NCBI GenBank assembly: GCA_958295665.1
Contig: OY282560.1
Coordinates: forward strand, 255,793,368-255,857,367
Origin: Tipula vernalis
Lineage: Eukaryota > Arthropoda > Insecta > Diptera > Tipulidae
Length of the DNA: 64,000 nucleotides
Direction: 5' to 3'
Numbering within the stretch: position 1 is the first letter of the stretch; every line of letters starts with the position of its first letter. The position numbers were made by a program, and so were the translations under genes. The notes beneath the pieces are model-generated. The model was not told the origin of the DNA. It did no database searches and worked only from the letters and a program-made list of their open reading frames with translations. Positions 11,251-20,960 of the stretch are shown here, piece by piece.

Positions 11251-12221
11251 CTGTTGTATAACGATGAACATTATGATTTATGGCTTGATATGTGAATAAT
11301 TTTTCAAATTTTGTTATATTTTAAAAGCTTGATTTTTTGGTATATTTTATGGGGGATTTACGCCACCAACCCGTATCTAACCTCGAGTAAATTTTTTTGT
11401 ACGATCCACTATTAAAAGATACCTTTCGGTAGTAGGATACTTCCAGCGAAAACTTGATTTCTGTCTCTAATGAGAGAAAATTTCATAACGTTATCTTTCG
11501 CCTTTAGTGACGAAAGTAAGTTCTCATAAATTACCACCCCTTAAAATATAATGTAATAGTAAGAAATTGTAAACCTCCCACATTCAAAGCCCCCTTTTTT
11601 AGCCGCTCTACATTGCCCGTTTCACAAAAAATATAAACAATCAATAAAATAAAATAATTCAAATAAAAATAATTGTTTGATTCGAGATAAATCAGCTTTA
11701 AGGGCCATTCATTAAAAATGATTTGGCTCTTTCCAGAATATTTTTAAAAGTTCTTACAAATAGAAAATAAAATATTTCTGTGTTCAAACGTCAGAAATAT
11801 ACAGGTTGAGGTTATGTCGTCCACAAAATTTCATATTTGTGCGTAGTGTTCGCTCCGCCATTTTCGCCTTAGATCGTTGTGCCCAATTTTCCGTTTTATA
11901 CTACAAATAAACACAAGTTACAAACAAGTCTAATAAAACGGAGCGGACGGAACGTATACATTTTGTTTGTACTTTTACGCTGGTTTCGTTTATTTCATAA
12001 AATTTTCTTATTTTTGACCCAAAATAAAGTGTTTGTTCACGTTACGCTTTTTTTTCGTTTTAGTAACGACAAGCGGCGGTCGCCGAAAAAGTATAGTGTT
12101 TCGGAGATCGTGAAGTTTAATTTTTTTCATAAATTGCAAATATAAAAATACATACAGACATACTTTTGTTACGAAATCTTTAATCAAACTTATCAAAAAA
12201 ATCAGTTTTTTCGCAACTATA
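11251..12221. other. Non-coding DNA with a possible 5' exon region
   Basis: Mostly AT-rich. Around 11830-11960 and 12060-12120 the sequence is richer in CG dinucleotides. On the plus strand TTCGTTTTAG is followed by an open stretch encoding NDKRRSPKKYSVSEIVKF. On the minus strand near 11861 there is AAAATGGCGGAGCG. Either could be part of a promoter or first exon; neither is identified. Confidence 0.25.
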
Positions 12222-12509
12222 CAGTGCTGGTAAAAAAAATTGGGCAAACAAATTTATTGCAAATTGGAGTCTTTTTTTGCTAAAATTACAAAACTTTTGA
12301 AAGCAATTGGTTTATTGTTTCATTTTAAATACATGTATGACGTAATTTTTTGAAAAAAAAATTGACCTGCAATTTAGGGGCAAAACACCGAAAAATGCCA
12401 AAATATTCAAAATACGTTTGATTGGAGTTAAAGTAATGTAATAAATTAAACACTTATTTTCTATGTTTTTTTTGTTTTTTATTGATTCTTAGAAGTTCAA
12501 TCTTTAAAA

Positions 12510-13537
12510 TTAATATTTTGTTGGACCGCTTTTTGCTTTTATTACAGCGATACACCTCCGATTCATTGAATTTGATAAATTTTTCAAAGTTGCAGGAGAT
12601 ATGGATTCCCAAATCAAAACTTCTAGCTTCATTATAGACCAAATATTTTCAATTGGATTTAAGTCTGGACTATACTGGGGCCAGCTCAACACATCGATAC
12701 TTGTTTCTTCGAAGTACTTTTTTACCTTTAAATGAAGAGATAAGAAAAAAAACAAGTTTTTAACAAATTAGTTATGTTTATCTGATATTTGTCTATCTAT
12801 AATTCAAAATTAATAACTCGCAATTTTGGCGGTATGGCACGGAGCGTTGTCCTGTTGAAAAATAAATTTGCAAGTCTCGCCAAAAAGCTTTAACGCAGAA
12901 GGCTCAAATTCGTTCTGAAGGACCTGCAGATAAACAGCTGCTGTAACGCTGGAACTAAGGAAGCACAATCGACCGGTTTCATTTCCAGAAAAGCATCCCC
13001 AGGCCATAACTCCTTCTTTTTTCGGTGGAAGTCTTAAAAGACATTCGTTGCTAAGTCTCTCGCCAGATTTTCTCCTTACGAGAATTCTTCCATCTCCAAC
13101 ATGCAGCTTGAATTTTGATTCATCGGAGAAAATCACATCATTCCCCATCTCTGGAGTCCAATTAACATGCTCCTGAACTCAGGACTCTGGACTGGTTTAA
13201 GTGTTCTCAAACCAGCTTTAACAAGTCTTTTTCTCACTAAGCCGGCTGAAATTTTTTTTCCCGTTGCTCGCTCAAGATCCTGTCTTATGTCCGATGAAGT
13301 TTTAAAATGGTTCCGACGACTTTGTAATAGTATAAAACGATCTTCCACTGGCGTTGTCTTTCTGGGCCTTCCAGAGCCTTTCTTTCTTTGTGTACCGCCC
13401 ATATCTCGATTTTTTTTAATATTCCACGCGACAGTTCTTTTAGGAATGTTTAATCTTTCACCTATTTCACGCGTGGTTAAATTTTCTCGCGCCAAAATCA
13501 ACATATTTCTTTTACACTGGTCACTAACTTTTCCCAT
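12510..13537 (-). pseudogene. Tc1-like transposase
   Basis: The gene is read on the minus strand from ATG 13537 (MGKVSDQCKRNMLILAREN). The N-terminus has a paired-like helix-turn-helix (LTTREIGERLNIPKRTVAWN) and a GRPRKTTP linker. The catalytic core has Asp in IFSDESKF, Asp in QQDNAPCHT and Glu in SPDLNPIENIW, the D,D34E triad of Tc1. The 34-residue spacing holds only if the 96-bp intron at 12821-12726 is removed. Just before the first catalytic block, between SPE and EHVNWTPEM (about 13165), the frame shifts and several residues appear missing, so this copy is probably dead. Its product would bind the long inverted repeats and cut at TA sites. Confidence 0.8.
12726..12821 (-). other. Putative GC-AG intron in Tc1 transposase
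   Basis: Between HTAKI and VKKYF of the transposase lie 96 bp that start GCGAGT and end TTTAAAG. Removing exactly this segment restores the frame and gives the canonical 34-residue spacing between catalytic Asp and Glu. The donor equals a strong GTRAGT site with C at position 2. It is either a GC-AG intron or a mutated GT donor. Confidence 0.6.
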
Positions 13538-14151
13538 TTTTTTAACTAAAATTGCACTTTATTCTTTATTTGTCTAGGATCACTTACAGAATAACTTAAT
13601 CTTACAAAATATGCACTATTTATACTCAAAAAATAAATTACAGGCAATAAAGCATCTGCACCCTAATGACGGCCAAGAACGGTAGGCGTAAAAAAAAATA
13701 ATTGCTTGCCCAATTTTTTTGCACATCAGTTGCGGGGTTGTACTATAAGTTGTGTAATAAAAGCAAAAGGCGGTCCAACAAAATATTAATTTTAAAGATT
13801 GAACTTCTATAAATCAATAAAAAACAAACAAAAAAATAAAAAATAAGTGTTTCATTTATTATATTACTTTAACACCAATCAACGTATTTTGAATATTTTG
13901 GCATTTTTCGGTGTTTTGCCCCTAAATTGCAGGTCAATTTTTTTTCCAAAAAATTACGTCATACATTTATTTAAAATGAAACAATAAACCAATTGCTTTC
14001 AAAAGTTTTGTAAGTTTAGCAAAAAAAGACTCCAATTTGCAATAAATTTGTTTGCCCAATTTTTTTTTACTAGCACTGTATATATTTTGTACATACGTAT
14101 ACGCATTTTGTATAAAAATTCATATCTAAAAAAAAAAAATGAAAGCCTTAC

Positions 14152-14223
14152 CTTTTCGGTGCCACAGGTCTTTGATGCCTCAGTTCGTTTGCTACTGTTT
14201 TCGGTAATACAGAATACAGGAGT
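14152..14223 (-). CDS. Soluble guanylate cyclase beta subunit, internal exon
   Basis: A 72-bp exon lies on the minus strand between a perfect acceptor (TATTTTTAG) and donor (AAAG|GTAAGG). In phase 1 it encodes LLYSVLPKTVANELRHQRPV followed by APK. This is the strongly conserved segment at the start of the nucleotide cyclase catalytic domain of soluble guanylate cyclase beta-1 type subunits (family pattern LLYSVLPxxVANELRHxRPV). The family makes cGMP in response to nitric oxide in the cytosol. Neighbouring exons are not visible on either side. The rest of the gene is either outside the window, separated by TE-filled introns, or lost. Splice sites and reading frame are intact. Confidence 0.85.
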
Positions 14224-14300
14224 CTAAAAATATAAAAAATAAACAACGAATTAAGATCGAATACATTTACCAAATAAACTTAGTAATTAAAACCAAATAC

Positions 14301-14752
14301 AGTGGACAAACTTAACGCACCAAAGTTGTTTTCACTATAACTTTTATAAAAACAAATTATTTTAGTTTGAAATTTGTTTTTAACAAAAAAAGTAAAAGAA
14401 ATACGAGCAATTGAGAATATTTTGTTACTTCTTGAGGTATAACTTGTACGAGTAATTCATCGCGGTTTAAATTTCTTGTCGTTCGTTCCATTGTAATAGT
14501 TTAACAATGCGGTGAGTGTGTAAAATATTCATTATTAATTACTAACCACATACACGATATTGTTTTATTTATGTTGTTTTATTGAAAACAAACAAAAATT
14601 TCTTGAAACATATGCACGCTGCGATATAAAAATAATTGAACCTCTTGTTTCTAAGCCTACTAAGGCAAAATACGCAATTATAATTGAATAATCTTTCGTA
14701 ATTTAAAGTTACAATGAAAAAATCTTTGGTACGCGTTAATTTTTGGGGACCA
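14301..14752. repeat. Possible Tc1-like MITE with about 50-bp inverted ends
   Basis: CAGTGGACAAACTTAACGC at the left, preceded by TA, is matched by an inverted, diverged copy at about 14697-14752 (ACGCGTTAATTTTTGGGG...). The interior is AT-rich and non-coding. Confidence 0.4.
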
Positions 14753-15359
14753 GTCTTTTATAACAAGTTTTTTGTTTCAAATTAAACTTAAAAAATTCAA
14801 ACGAATGTACCATTTTGAAATTTAAACAAGAAATTCCATTTGTCCCTCAAGTATTGACATTTTTGGATGACACATCGCGGTGTGAGACAACCAAACACAC
14901 GACCAAATACATACATAAAATAAGTCGTATATTATTTGATCCATAAAAAATTTTATTGTTAACAAATTTTAAAAATTCAATGGAAACAAACGAAAGTAGT
15001 AATTTTAAAAGGGGAAAAAACTGTTATAATGGTTGTTTTAATAACTTTAGTAATAATTTTTTTTGTTAATTATAAAAACTGGGTTTATTTATTTTTCTGA
15101 AAAGTAAAATTTCGACGATAATTGTGAAAGAGTAGGTGTTTCGACGTGATAACGTCTTACCGCATCTTCAGAAAATTGACACGAAATCTTGCCCTTGGTT
15201 GTGGGCAATTATTCATCAACTGTAAGCATTACCTTTAATTAAAATGTACGTTTTCTTAGGTTGGTCCTTACGCTTCATGCCTCACGCATAATATTATCGC
15301 AATGATGTCATCAGGCGGCGATGCCAGCCGCGCCGCGATCCTCTGATTTCGGCCGATTT
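14753..15359. other. Non-coding DNA
   Basis: AT-rich with a more GC-rich patch at about 15240-15350. A short inverted GACGT..ACGTC motif lies near 15141. No gene recognised. Confidence 0.35.
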
Positions 15360-16205
15360 ACCATACTGTAGCGATAGAATGCCTAATCCGATCGGAGCAA
15401 TTCAAGTGTCAATTTTTGCGTAAAGAAACAGTGGTGGTTCATTTATTTTAAATTAAAATAATTAATCTCCACATAAATTTTAATAAAATTAGAATCTACA
15501 AAATAGCGATTTACAGGGCTTGAGTGCGATATGGCGAACACTTCATCTGATCGAACCAAATCTGATGCTATTTTGTGCATAAAAAAATGTGGCAAATAAT
15601 TTATTTTAAATTAAAATAATTAATCTCCACATAAATTTTAATTAAAATTAAAAACTACAAAATAGCGATTTACAATGATTGAAAGCACTGTAGCGAGAGA
15701 ACGCCTCATCTGATCAGAACAATTCTGGTGTCAATTTATACGTAAAGAATTATGACAGATAATTTGTTGTAAATTAAAATAATTGATCTCCACATAAATT
15801 TTAATTAAAATTAAAATCTACAAAATGGCGGTTTACAAGGCAATGGAGCACTGTAGCGAGAAAATGCCTCATCTGCGATTGGAACCTTTCTAGTGTCAAT
15901 TTGTGCATAAAGAACCTGTGGCAGATAAATTATTTTAAATTAAAATAATTAATGTCCACATAAATTTTAATTAAAGTTACAAACTAAAAATAGCAATTTA
16001 ATTGTGGTGGATAATTTATTGTAAATTAATTGATTAATTAATTTTAATTGAAATCAAAATCTGCAAATAGTGATTTACAGTGGTTGAGAGCACTGCAGAG
16101 AGAGTATCCCTCTTCTGACCGGAGCAATTCTGGTGTCATTTTATGCGTAAAGAAACTGTGGTAGATAATTTACATTAAATTAAAATAATTAATCTCAACA
16201 TCTAA
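15360..16205. repeat. Diverged tandem repeat, about 160-165-bp period
   Basis: About five degraded copies share TTAAAATAATTAATCTCCAC, CACATAAATTTTAATTAAAA, AAATAGCGATTTACA, a CTGTAGCGAGAGAA-like box and a GCGTAAAGAA box. Copies of the first box start near 15462, 15620, 15781, 15947 and 16188. This family is unrelated to the 169-bp satellite by eye. Confidence 0.7.
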
Positions 16206-16593
16206 TTAACGTGATCACGCAAAACACCTACGGCCGTGTAGATGACGCAGCCCACCCCGATTTTTTTTAACAGGATTTGCACAAACACCATAAAAACTGT
16301 GGAACTTAAAGAATTCGACCCTTACACAAAAATTAAAGAAAATTTGATTTATTTTATAAAATTGTACGAGCAAGTAGAACATAAAACCAAATCATATATA
16401 AATTATTTTTTGATACCATGATTATAAAGGATTTGAGGAAATTTTTAAAATCATATTTATAGATATATGTACATACATTGTATGTATGTTTATTAATATT
16501 ACCTTAGGCAGGTACACCATTAAAGCAAAATATTATGAAAGTAAAGGATAATAAGATTTGAGGTATCATTTTAAATTTTCAATGAAACACATT

Positions 16594-16915
16594 CAGTGCT
16601 GTGAAAAAAATTTGTCAAACATATTTTATTACAAATTGAAGACTTGGCTGCTAAAATTACAATGCATTTGAAAGCAATTGGCTTATTGCTTCATTTTAAA
16701 TACATTTGTGACCCAATTTAAAAAAAAAAAAATTACCTACAATTTAGGGGAAAATCGAAAAATGCCAAATATTAAAAGTACCCTGTTTAGGACTTAAAGG
16801 CCAGGAAGTAGTGGATTAATGTAAATACTTTTGTTGGTTTTTTGCTTAATTGGTTTCTGTAAACCAAGACCCCAATTTGTAATAACATATGTTTGACCAA
16901 TGTTTTTTGCATAAC
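16594..16915. mobile_element. Short relic of the 12222-14078 Tc1 family
   Basis: The left part matches the long inverted repeat of that element (CAGTGCTG..., GAAAGCAATTGG.TTATTG, TTTAGGGG). The right 50 bp resemble the opposite end (CCAATTTGTAATAA...GTTTGACCAATG). No transposase sequence remains between them. Confidence 0.6.
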
Positions 16916-17099
16916 ACGTCATTGGAATTTTTGTGATATCTTTATGAAAATTAAAATAGAAATGTTGAGGTTTATAATGAAAAACAATATCTGATTAAAG
17001 ACTTCCTCTGCAAGCTCTGCAAGCCAGCATTCTTTTACCAATGTTTCCATTGATATTTTTACATAATTGACGCTGAATTTCAATGTTATATGTTGTCTT

Positions 17100-17330
17100 T
17101 ACAAGCTACAGAATAGTTTGAGGATCGTTAGCACAAAGCTTCTTCAAGAAAGCCCTTAGGAAAAAGTCCAATGGTGTCAAATCAGACGATCTAGGCGGTA
17201 AATTAACATCTGCTTCTCGTGAAATTTTTCGATTACCAAATTTTTCTTTCAAAAAAGAGAGTGACGCAACGGCTGTATGAGAAGCAGTACCGCGCAAGCA
17301 GCTAGCAGAGGACGTCACTTATCAGATAAT
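17100..17330 (-). pseudogene. Mariner/Tc1-superfamily transposase fragment
   Basis: It encodes TASHTA, then DVNLPPRSSDLTPLDFFLRA and LKKLCANDPQTI. The block PPRSxDLTPLDFFL is the last catalytic region (terminal Asp) of a mariner-like transposase family common in insects. The upstream catalytic half and the terminal repeats are missing. The fragment at 63585-63790 looks like the extreme C-terminus of a related transposase. Confidence 0.65.
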
Positions 17331-17555
17331 GTTTTTCATTATTAATCGCAACATTTCTACTCTAACTTTTATAAAGGTAACGGAAGAATTCCAATAAATT
17401 ATGTGTTTTATTAAAAATTAAAAATTAAACTTCAAATTTGAATGTCCTTTATATTTAGTAAAATTTTGTTTGCACGCAACGGTTCACGAATGTCATGTTA
17501 CAATTATAATTTATGTGCAATATAAAAGCTGTAATCAATTGTTTTAATCTAATTT
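17331..17555. other. Non-coding flank of the giant element
   Basis: AT-rich, nothing recognised. It ends at the 8-bp target-site duplication of the giant element. Confidence 0.4.
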
Positions 17556-17574
17556 GATTTAATCACAGTTGGGC
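17556..17574 (+). repeat. Left target-site duplication and terminal inverted repeat
   Basis: GATTTAAT (8 bp) is followed directly by the 11-bp terminal repeat CACAGTTGGGC. Both match the right end exactly. Confidence 0.8.
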
Positions 17575-17700
17575 GTGTAAATTACACAATGTAATTTACA
17601 TAGTTTTTTACATGTAAAAAACATGTATTTTACATGAGCCGTTTTATACATTATTTACATGTATAAAATGTATAAAACAAATTACTAACGCCATCTCTTA
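17575..17700 (+). repeat. Left subterminal repeat cluster
   Basis: At least six TTTTACATG, TTTACATGTA or GTAAATTACA words occur in about 115 bp. They are followed by AACGCCATCTCTTATTAAAT, which has an inverted counterpart at about 46683-46712 in the right arm. Confidence 0.75.
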
Positions 17701-17767
17701 TTAAATTTATTTACTTATTTACTATACGAGTTTTTATTTTATATTAACTGTGTACAGTTAAATATTT

Positions 17768-18249
17768 GCCGTCTTACTTTGGTCACTGGAATAGTTATTG
17801 GTATAAAAATAAAAATGCAAATTATGCTCAAAATAAAAACCGAAAATAATTTTCTTTTTACTTTTATCAATTGACATTAAAAATTAAATAAAAAAACAAA
17901 AAAAAAATTTCAAAAATATTCCTAGAATAATACTATACCAACAAAAACTAGTTTTGAAACTATTCATTCCGGAATGAAAATACATGGCATTAATTGCCGT
18001 CTTACTTTGAGCATTTTACAACAACAATGCCATGTATTTTCATTCCGGAATGAATAGTTTCAAAACTAGTTTTTGTTGGTATAGAATTATTCTAGGAATA
18101 TTTTTGAAATTTTTTTTTTGTTTTTTTATTTAATTTTTAATGTCAATTGATAAAAGTAAAAAGAAAATTATTTTCGGTTTTTATTTTAAGCATAATTTGC
18201 ATTTTTATTTTTATACCAATAACTATTCCAGTGACCAAAGTAAGACGGC
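17768..18249. repeat. Foldback (palindromic) element, copy 1
   Basis: This 482-bp near-perfect palindrome begins GCCGTCTTACTTTGGTCAC and ends with its inverse. The arms are about 220 bp each around a spacer that contains a second, internal GCCGTCTTACTTTGAGC. A further inverted match to that spacer follows at 18254-18285. Related copies occur at 44371-45686 and 46261-46513. No ORF of its own; a 66-codon frame across it is chance. Confidence 0.85.
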
Positions 18250-18451
18250 AGTGTTGTAAAATGCTCAAAGTAAGACGGCAATTGTATTTGTGACAAATCA
18301 AGACGTCAAAAAATTCGTCGCTTTTCTCAATTGGAATATACAATTAAATTTGTACATTGGTATTGCGTAAAGAGCTTGAAAATATATTGCATCAAGAGAC
18401 TATTATTTATTGGAATTTAGTGTGGATTACCAATCGGATAATTGTGAATAC

Positions 18452-18660
18452 ACATTTGCCACATTTGTGTTTATCGAAGCCGGTGAGTAATGATTTGACC
18501 TAGGTTGGAGTGGCTGCTTATGCTCCATTGTGATAATGATTTGACGTAGGTATAATAAAAAATATGTTGGTTTATAATTTTTTTTTTTTTGTTTTCTAGG
18601 AAAAGGGTAAAAGCGATCCTTTAAGTGGGCACCGCATAATAAAGATAGATTGTTTGTGCG
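18452..18660 (+). pseudogene. Unidentified host gene X, exon-intron-exon fragment, first copy
   Basis: This is a direct duplicate of 19343-19515. It holds an exon end (TFVFIEAG), a GT-AG intron (GTGAGTAATG to TTTTCTAG) and part of the next exon (SFKWAPHNKDRLFV in one frame). The intron carries an extra stretch of about 45 bp that partly duplicates its own TAATGATTTGAC sequence. The exon has an in-frame stop. It breaks off at GATAATGT, where NSUN2-like sequence begins without a gap. Confidence 0.65.
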
Positions 18661-19342
18661 ATAATGTATCATAAAATGCAAAATATTTGCTCAGAAGAAG
18701 AGTGGGAAAGTTTTTTAAAAGCTATTCGAGGTAATTTGCCGGTAATATTCCGGGTGACCGGTTCGAGAGCAAGCTCTTCTAGATATTACCAAGCACGAAT
18801 TCTTTGATGATTATATTAACGGGGCTAAAGAATTACAAAATGATGATCAAGAATTCGAAAACCCTATATGTGCCTTCCTTGGTACCCAAATGGATTGGCT
18901 TGGCAGCTGGAGCTGACACGAAAGGATATCTGACGTTCCGAATCATTATTTAGATTACATAACTTTTTAATTTCCGAAACTAGTGCTGGTAGTATTAGTC
19001 GTCAAGAAGTCGTTTCTATGATTCCTCCAATTTTGCTTGACGTGAAACCACACCACAAGGTATTGGATATGTGTGCCGCTCCAGGATCAAAAACCGCCGA
19101 TATGGAAAAAATGGAATGGGCTCAAGCATTGAATTTACATGGAATTCAATATCGAGTAGCTAAACGTGGCGCTGAATTACTTGCGGTAGGTGGTAGATTG
19201 GTGTATTCAACATGTTCATTGTATCCAATCGTAAATGAGGCAGTCATTTATCGCTTGGTGAAAGAATCTGAGGGGGCATTAGAAATTGTTGATGCTTCTG
19301 AACTTGCTCCCGTATCGAAATATCACAAGGAGATGACAAAAT
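18661..19342 (+). pseudogene. NSUN2: NSUN2-like tRNA cytosine-5 methyltransferase, deleted fragment
   Basis: The order follows NSUN2 (m5C RNA methyltransferase). First comes MQNICSEEEWESFLKAIRGN and FRVTGSRAS (N-terminal region), then DITKHEFFDDYINGAKEL. A WYP.GLAWQLELTRKDI-like stretch across frames precedes SRQEVVSMIPPILLDVKPHH and KVLDMCAAPGSKTA (S-adenosylmethionine-binding motif I). The sequence then jumps directly to LNLHGIQYRVAKRGAELLAV and GGRLVYSTCSL. About 100 residues between them are missing, including the PCSGDG motif with one of the two catalytic cysteines; the TCS cysteine is kept. There are several frameshifts. No introns are seen in the joined part. It is flanked by two copies of an exon from gene X, so it was inserted into, or recombined with, another gene. 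Not functional. Confidence 0.8.
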
Positions 19343-20049
19343 GGATGATCACACATTTGTGTTCACCAAAGCTGGTGAGTAATGATTTGACCTAGGTATA
19401 ATAAAAAATATGATGGTTTATAATTTTTTTTTTTTTTTTTTTTTCTAGGAAGAGGGTACAAGCAATCCTTTAATTGGGCACCGCATAATAAAGATAGATT
19501 GTTTGTGGGATAATGTGAGACTAAATTCTGCTGCTGGCCCACTAATATATATGTTATGGCGACAAAATCAACCAACTACTTAGTCCGCTAATTAAAGCTC
19601 TTTTGACTGATCAAACTACCTTAATCGAAAGTATGTAAAATAATTAATTAACATTTAATTGGATTCTATCTTATTTTTTTTTTTTTTGCAGTACAATCCA
19701 ACACATAATATCAGCAATCAAATTAAATGATTTAATTACACCGGTTAGGCGTTTAGCTACCGAACGACATAAACTATTAAAACATCGTGGTGTCAATCGT
19801 ACCCATTCAATTTATCGTGATATATTATTTTTAGCATTAACAACAATTGGACGCGATAATATCGATATGTCATTTTTCCATCGGGAATACTCAACAGTTT
19901 TTGACAAATTAACAGAACAAGAATGTAATACATACTATAAAAGTCAAGATTTTCCTCCATCCCTGAGCGCAATATGTTGTCGGGCATATTTTAAACCATT
20001 AAGTTTACCTGGACATGGTAATGTGAATAGTTTCAAAAGAAGAGTATAA
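19343..20049 (+). pseudogene. Unidentified host gene X, C-terminal exons, second copy
   Basis: Three exons are visible. The first ends ...HTFVFTKAG (19374) and is followed by a 74-bp intron (19375-19448, GTGAGTAATG to TTTCTAG). The second encodes SFNWAPHNKDRLFVG, then across a frameshift NVRLNSAAGPLIYMLWRQNQ and SPLIKALLTDQTTLIE. A second GT-AG intron (about 19632-19691) follows. The last exon encodes IQHIISAIKLNDLITPVRRL, RTHSIYRDILFLALTTIGRD and FFHREYSTVFDKLTEQE, to a TAA at 20047. Intact splice sites and long open blocks show it derives from a real multi-exon host gene that I cannot name. Frameshifts in exon 2 make it a pseudogene. 100 bp of the last exon recur inverted at 46514-46614. 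Confidence 0.65.
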
Positions 20050-20654
20050 TTAATTATGTTGAAGAACACTTTATAATTTCATTTATTATTTTATAAATAA
20101 ATCGAGTTTTTTTTATTTTGATTTAAAGGTTTAATATTTTTTGTATGTATTTTATATCAGTTTTTTAAAATAACGAAAATATATAATTTAGGTGTAATGA
20201 AGATCGTTAATCTTTTAAAAATTATTGTTAATATATTTTTTGTATACAAATCCAATTTTGTTATTCATTAATAAAATGTTTAAGGTTTGGGTACTAATTA
20301 TGTTATATAAAGAATTGCAATATCGTTTTGAAATTTAAAGTTTCAAAAACTAATTCATATAATAGCAATAGTTTTTTTTTGTTTGTAACAAATTAGAAAT
20401 TAAAATAATTTGATTTATATTAATAAATTGTGTTAACTCGAATACGTTTTTATGTGTAACATAATGTTTGGCCAGACTTACAAAATAAAAAAATCGCCAT
20501 TTTTTTTTTATATGTAACTTTAATTTGTTATTAACAATTTTTTTTGTGTTTTAATTAATTGTCACATAACAAATTTTAATTCTTTATGATTCCAGAAAAG
20601 TCATAGTGTCAAGGCTAAAAAACAAATAAAATTTAAAAAATTATTATATTTGGT
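20050..20654. other. Non-coding DNA
   Basis: AT-rich, likely 3' UTR and flank of gene X. No features recognised. Confidence 0.4.
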
Positions 20655-20960
20655 TTTACTAACACTAAAACAATTTGGCTGAAATGCGGTTTCCTCTTTC
20701 TACATTAACTTGTAGTCAAAAATAATAATACATCAGCTGATTTTGTTTTCATTTTCATTATGTTGATCAAATTATTAACGGATTGGGTTTTTCATCCAAA
20801 TGGATGTTAAACAATATAAACAAAATTGTAATGTTTCGTATATCGTTTTCACTTTTTCTGTTTGTTGTTAATTTACAATATTATTAACTGTGGTTATCTA
20901 AAATATGTTTAGCAACAAGGCAAGGGTAACCTTGAACGTGGTGATTATTCACTTAAGCCA
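20655..20960 (+). repeat. Inverted-repeat arm, left copy
   Basis: About 300 bp is matched in inverse orientation by 43500-43740. Shared blocks include AATAATACATCAGCTGATTT, TGTAATGTTTCGTATATCGT and ATTTACAATATTATTAACTG. The two arms face each other across the satellite array. Confidence 0.8.

Larger units (their letters stand above)
12222..14078 (-). mobile_element. Tc1-family transposon with long inverted repeats
   Basis: This is an 1857-bp element flanked by TA (12220-12221 and 14079-14080). The ends read CAGTGCTGGTAAAAAA and the inverse TTTTTACTAGCACTG. The inverted repeats extend inward for about 320 bp each (12222-12543 and 13757-14078). This resembles Minos-like Tc1 elements, which pair long inverted repeats with an intron-containing transposase. 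Relics of the same family lie at 16594-16915 and 48635-48818. Confidence 0.85.

Noticed and set aside
13167..13577. 136-codon plus-strand ORF
   Set aside because: It is antisense to the Tc1 transposase N-terminus, whose motifs read clearly on the minus strand.
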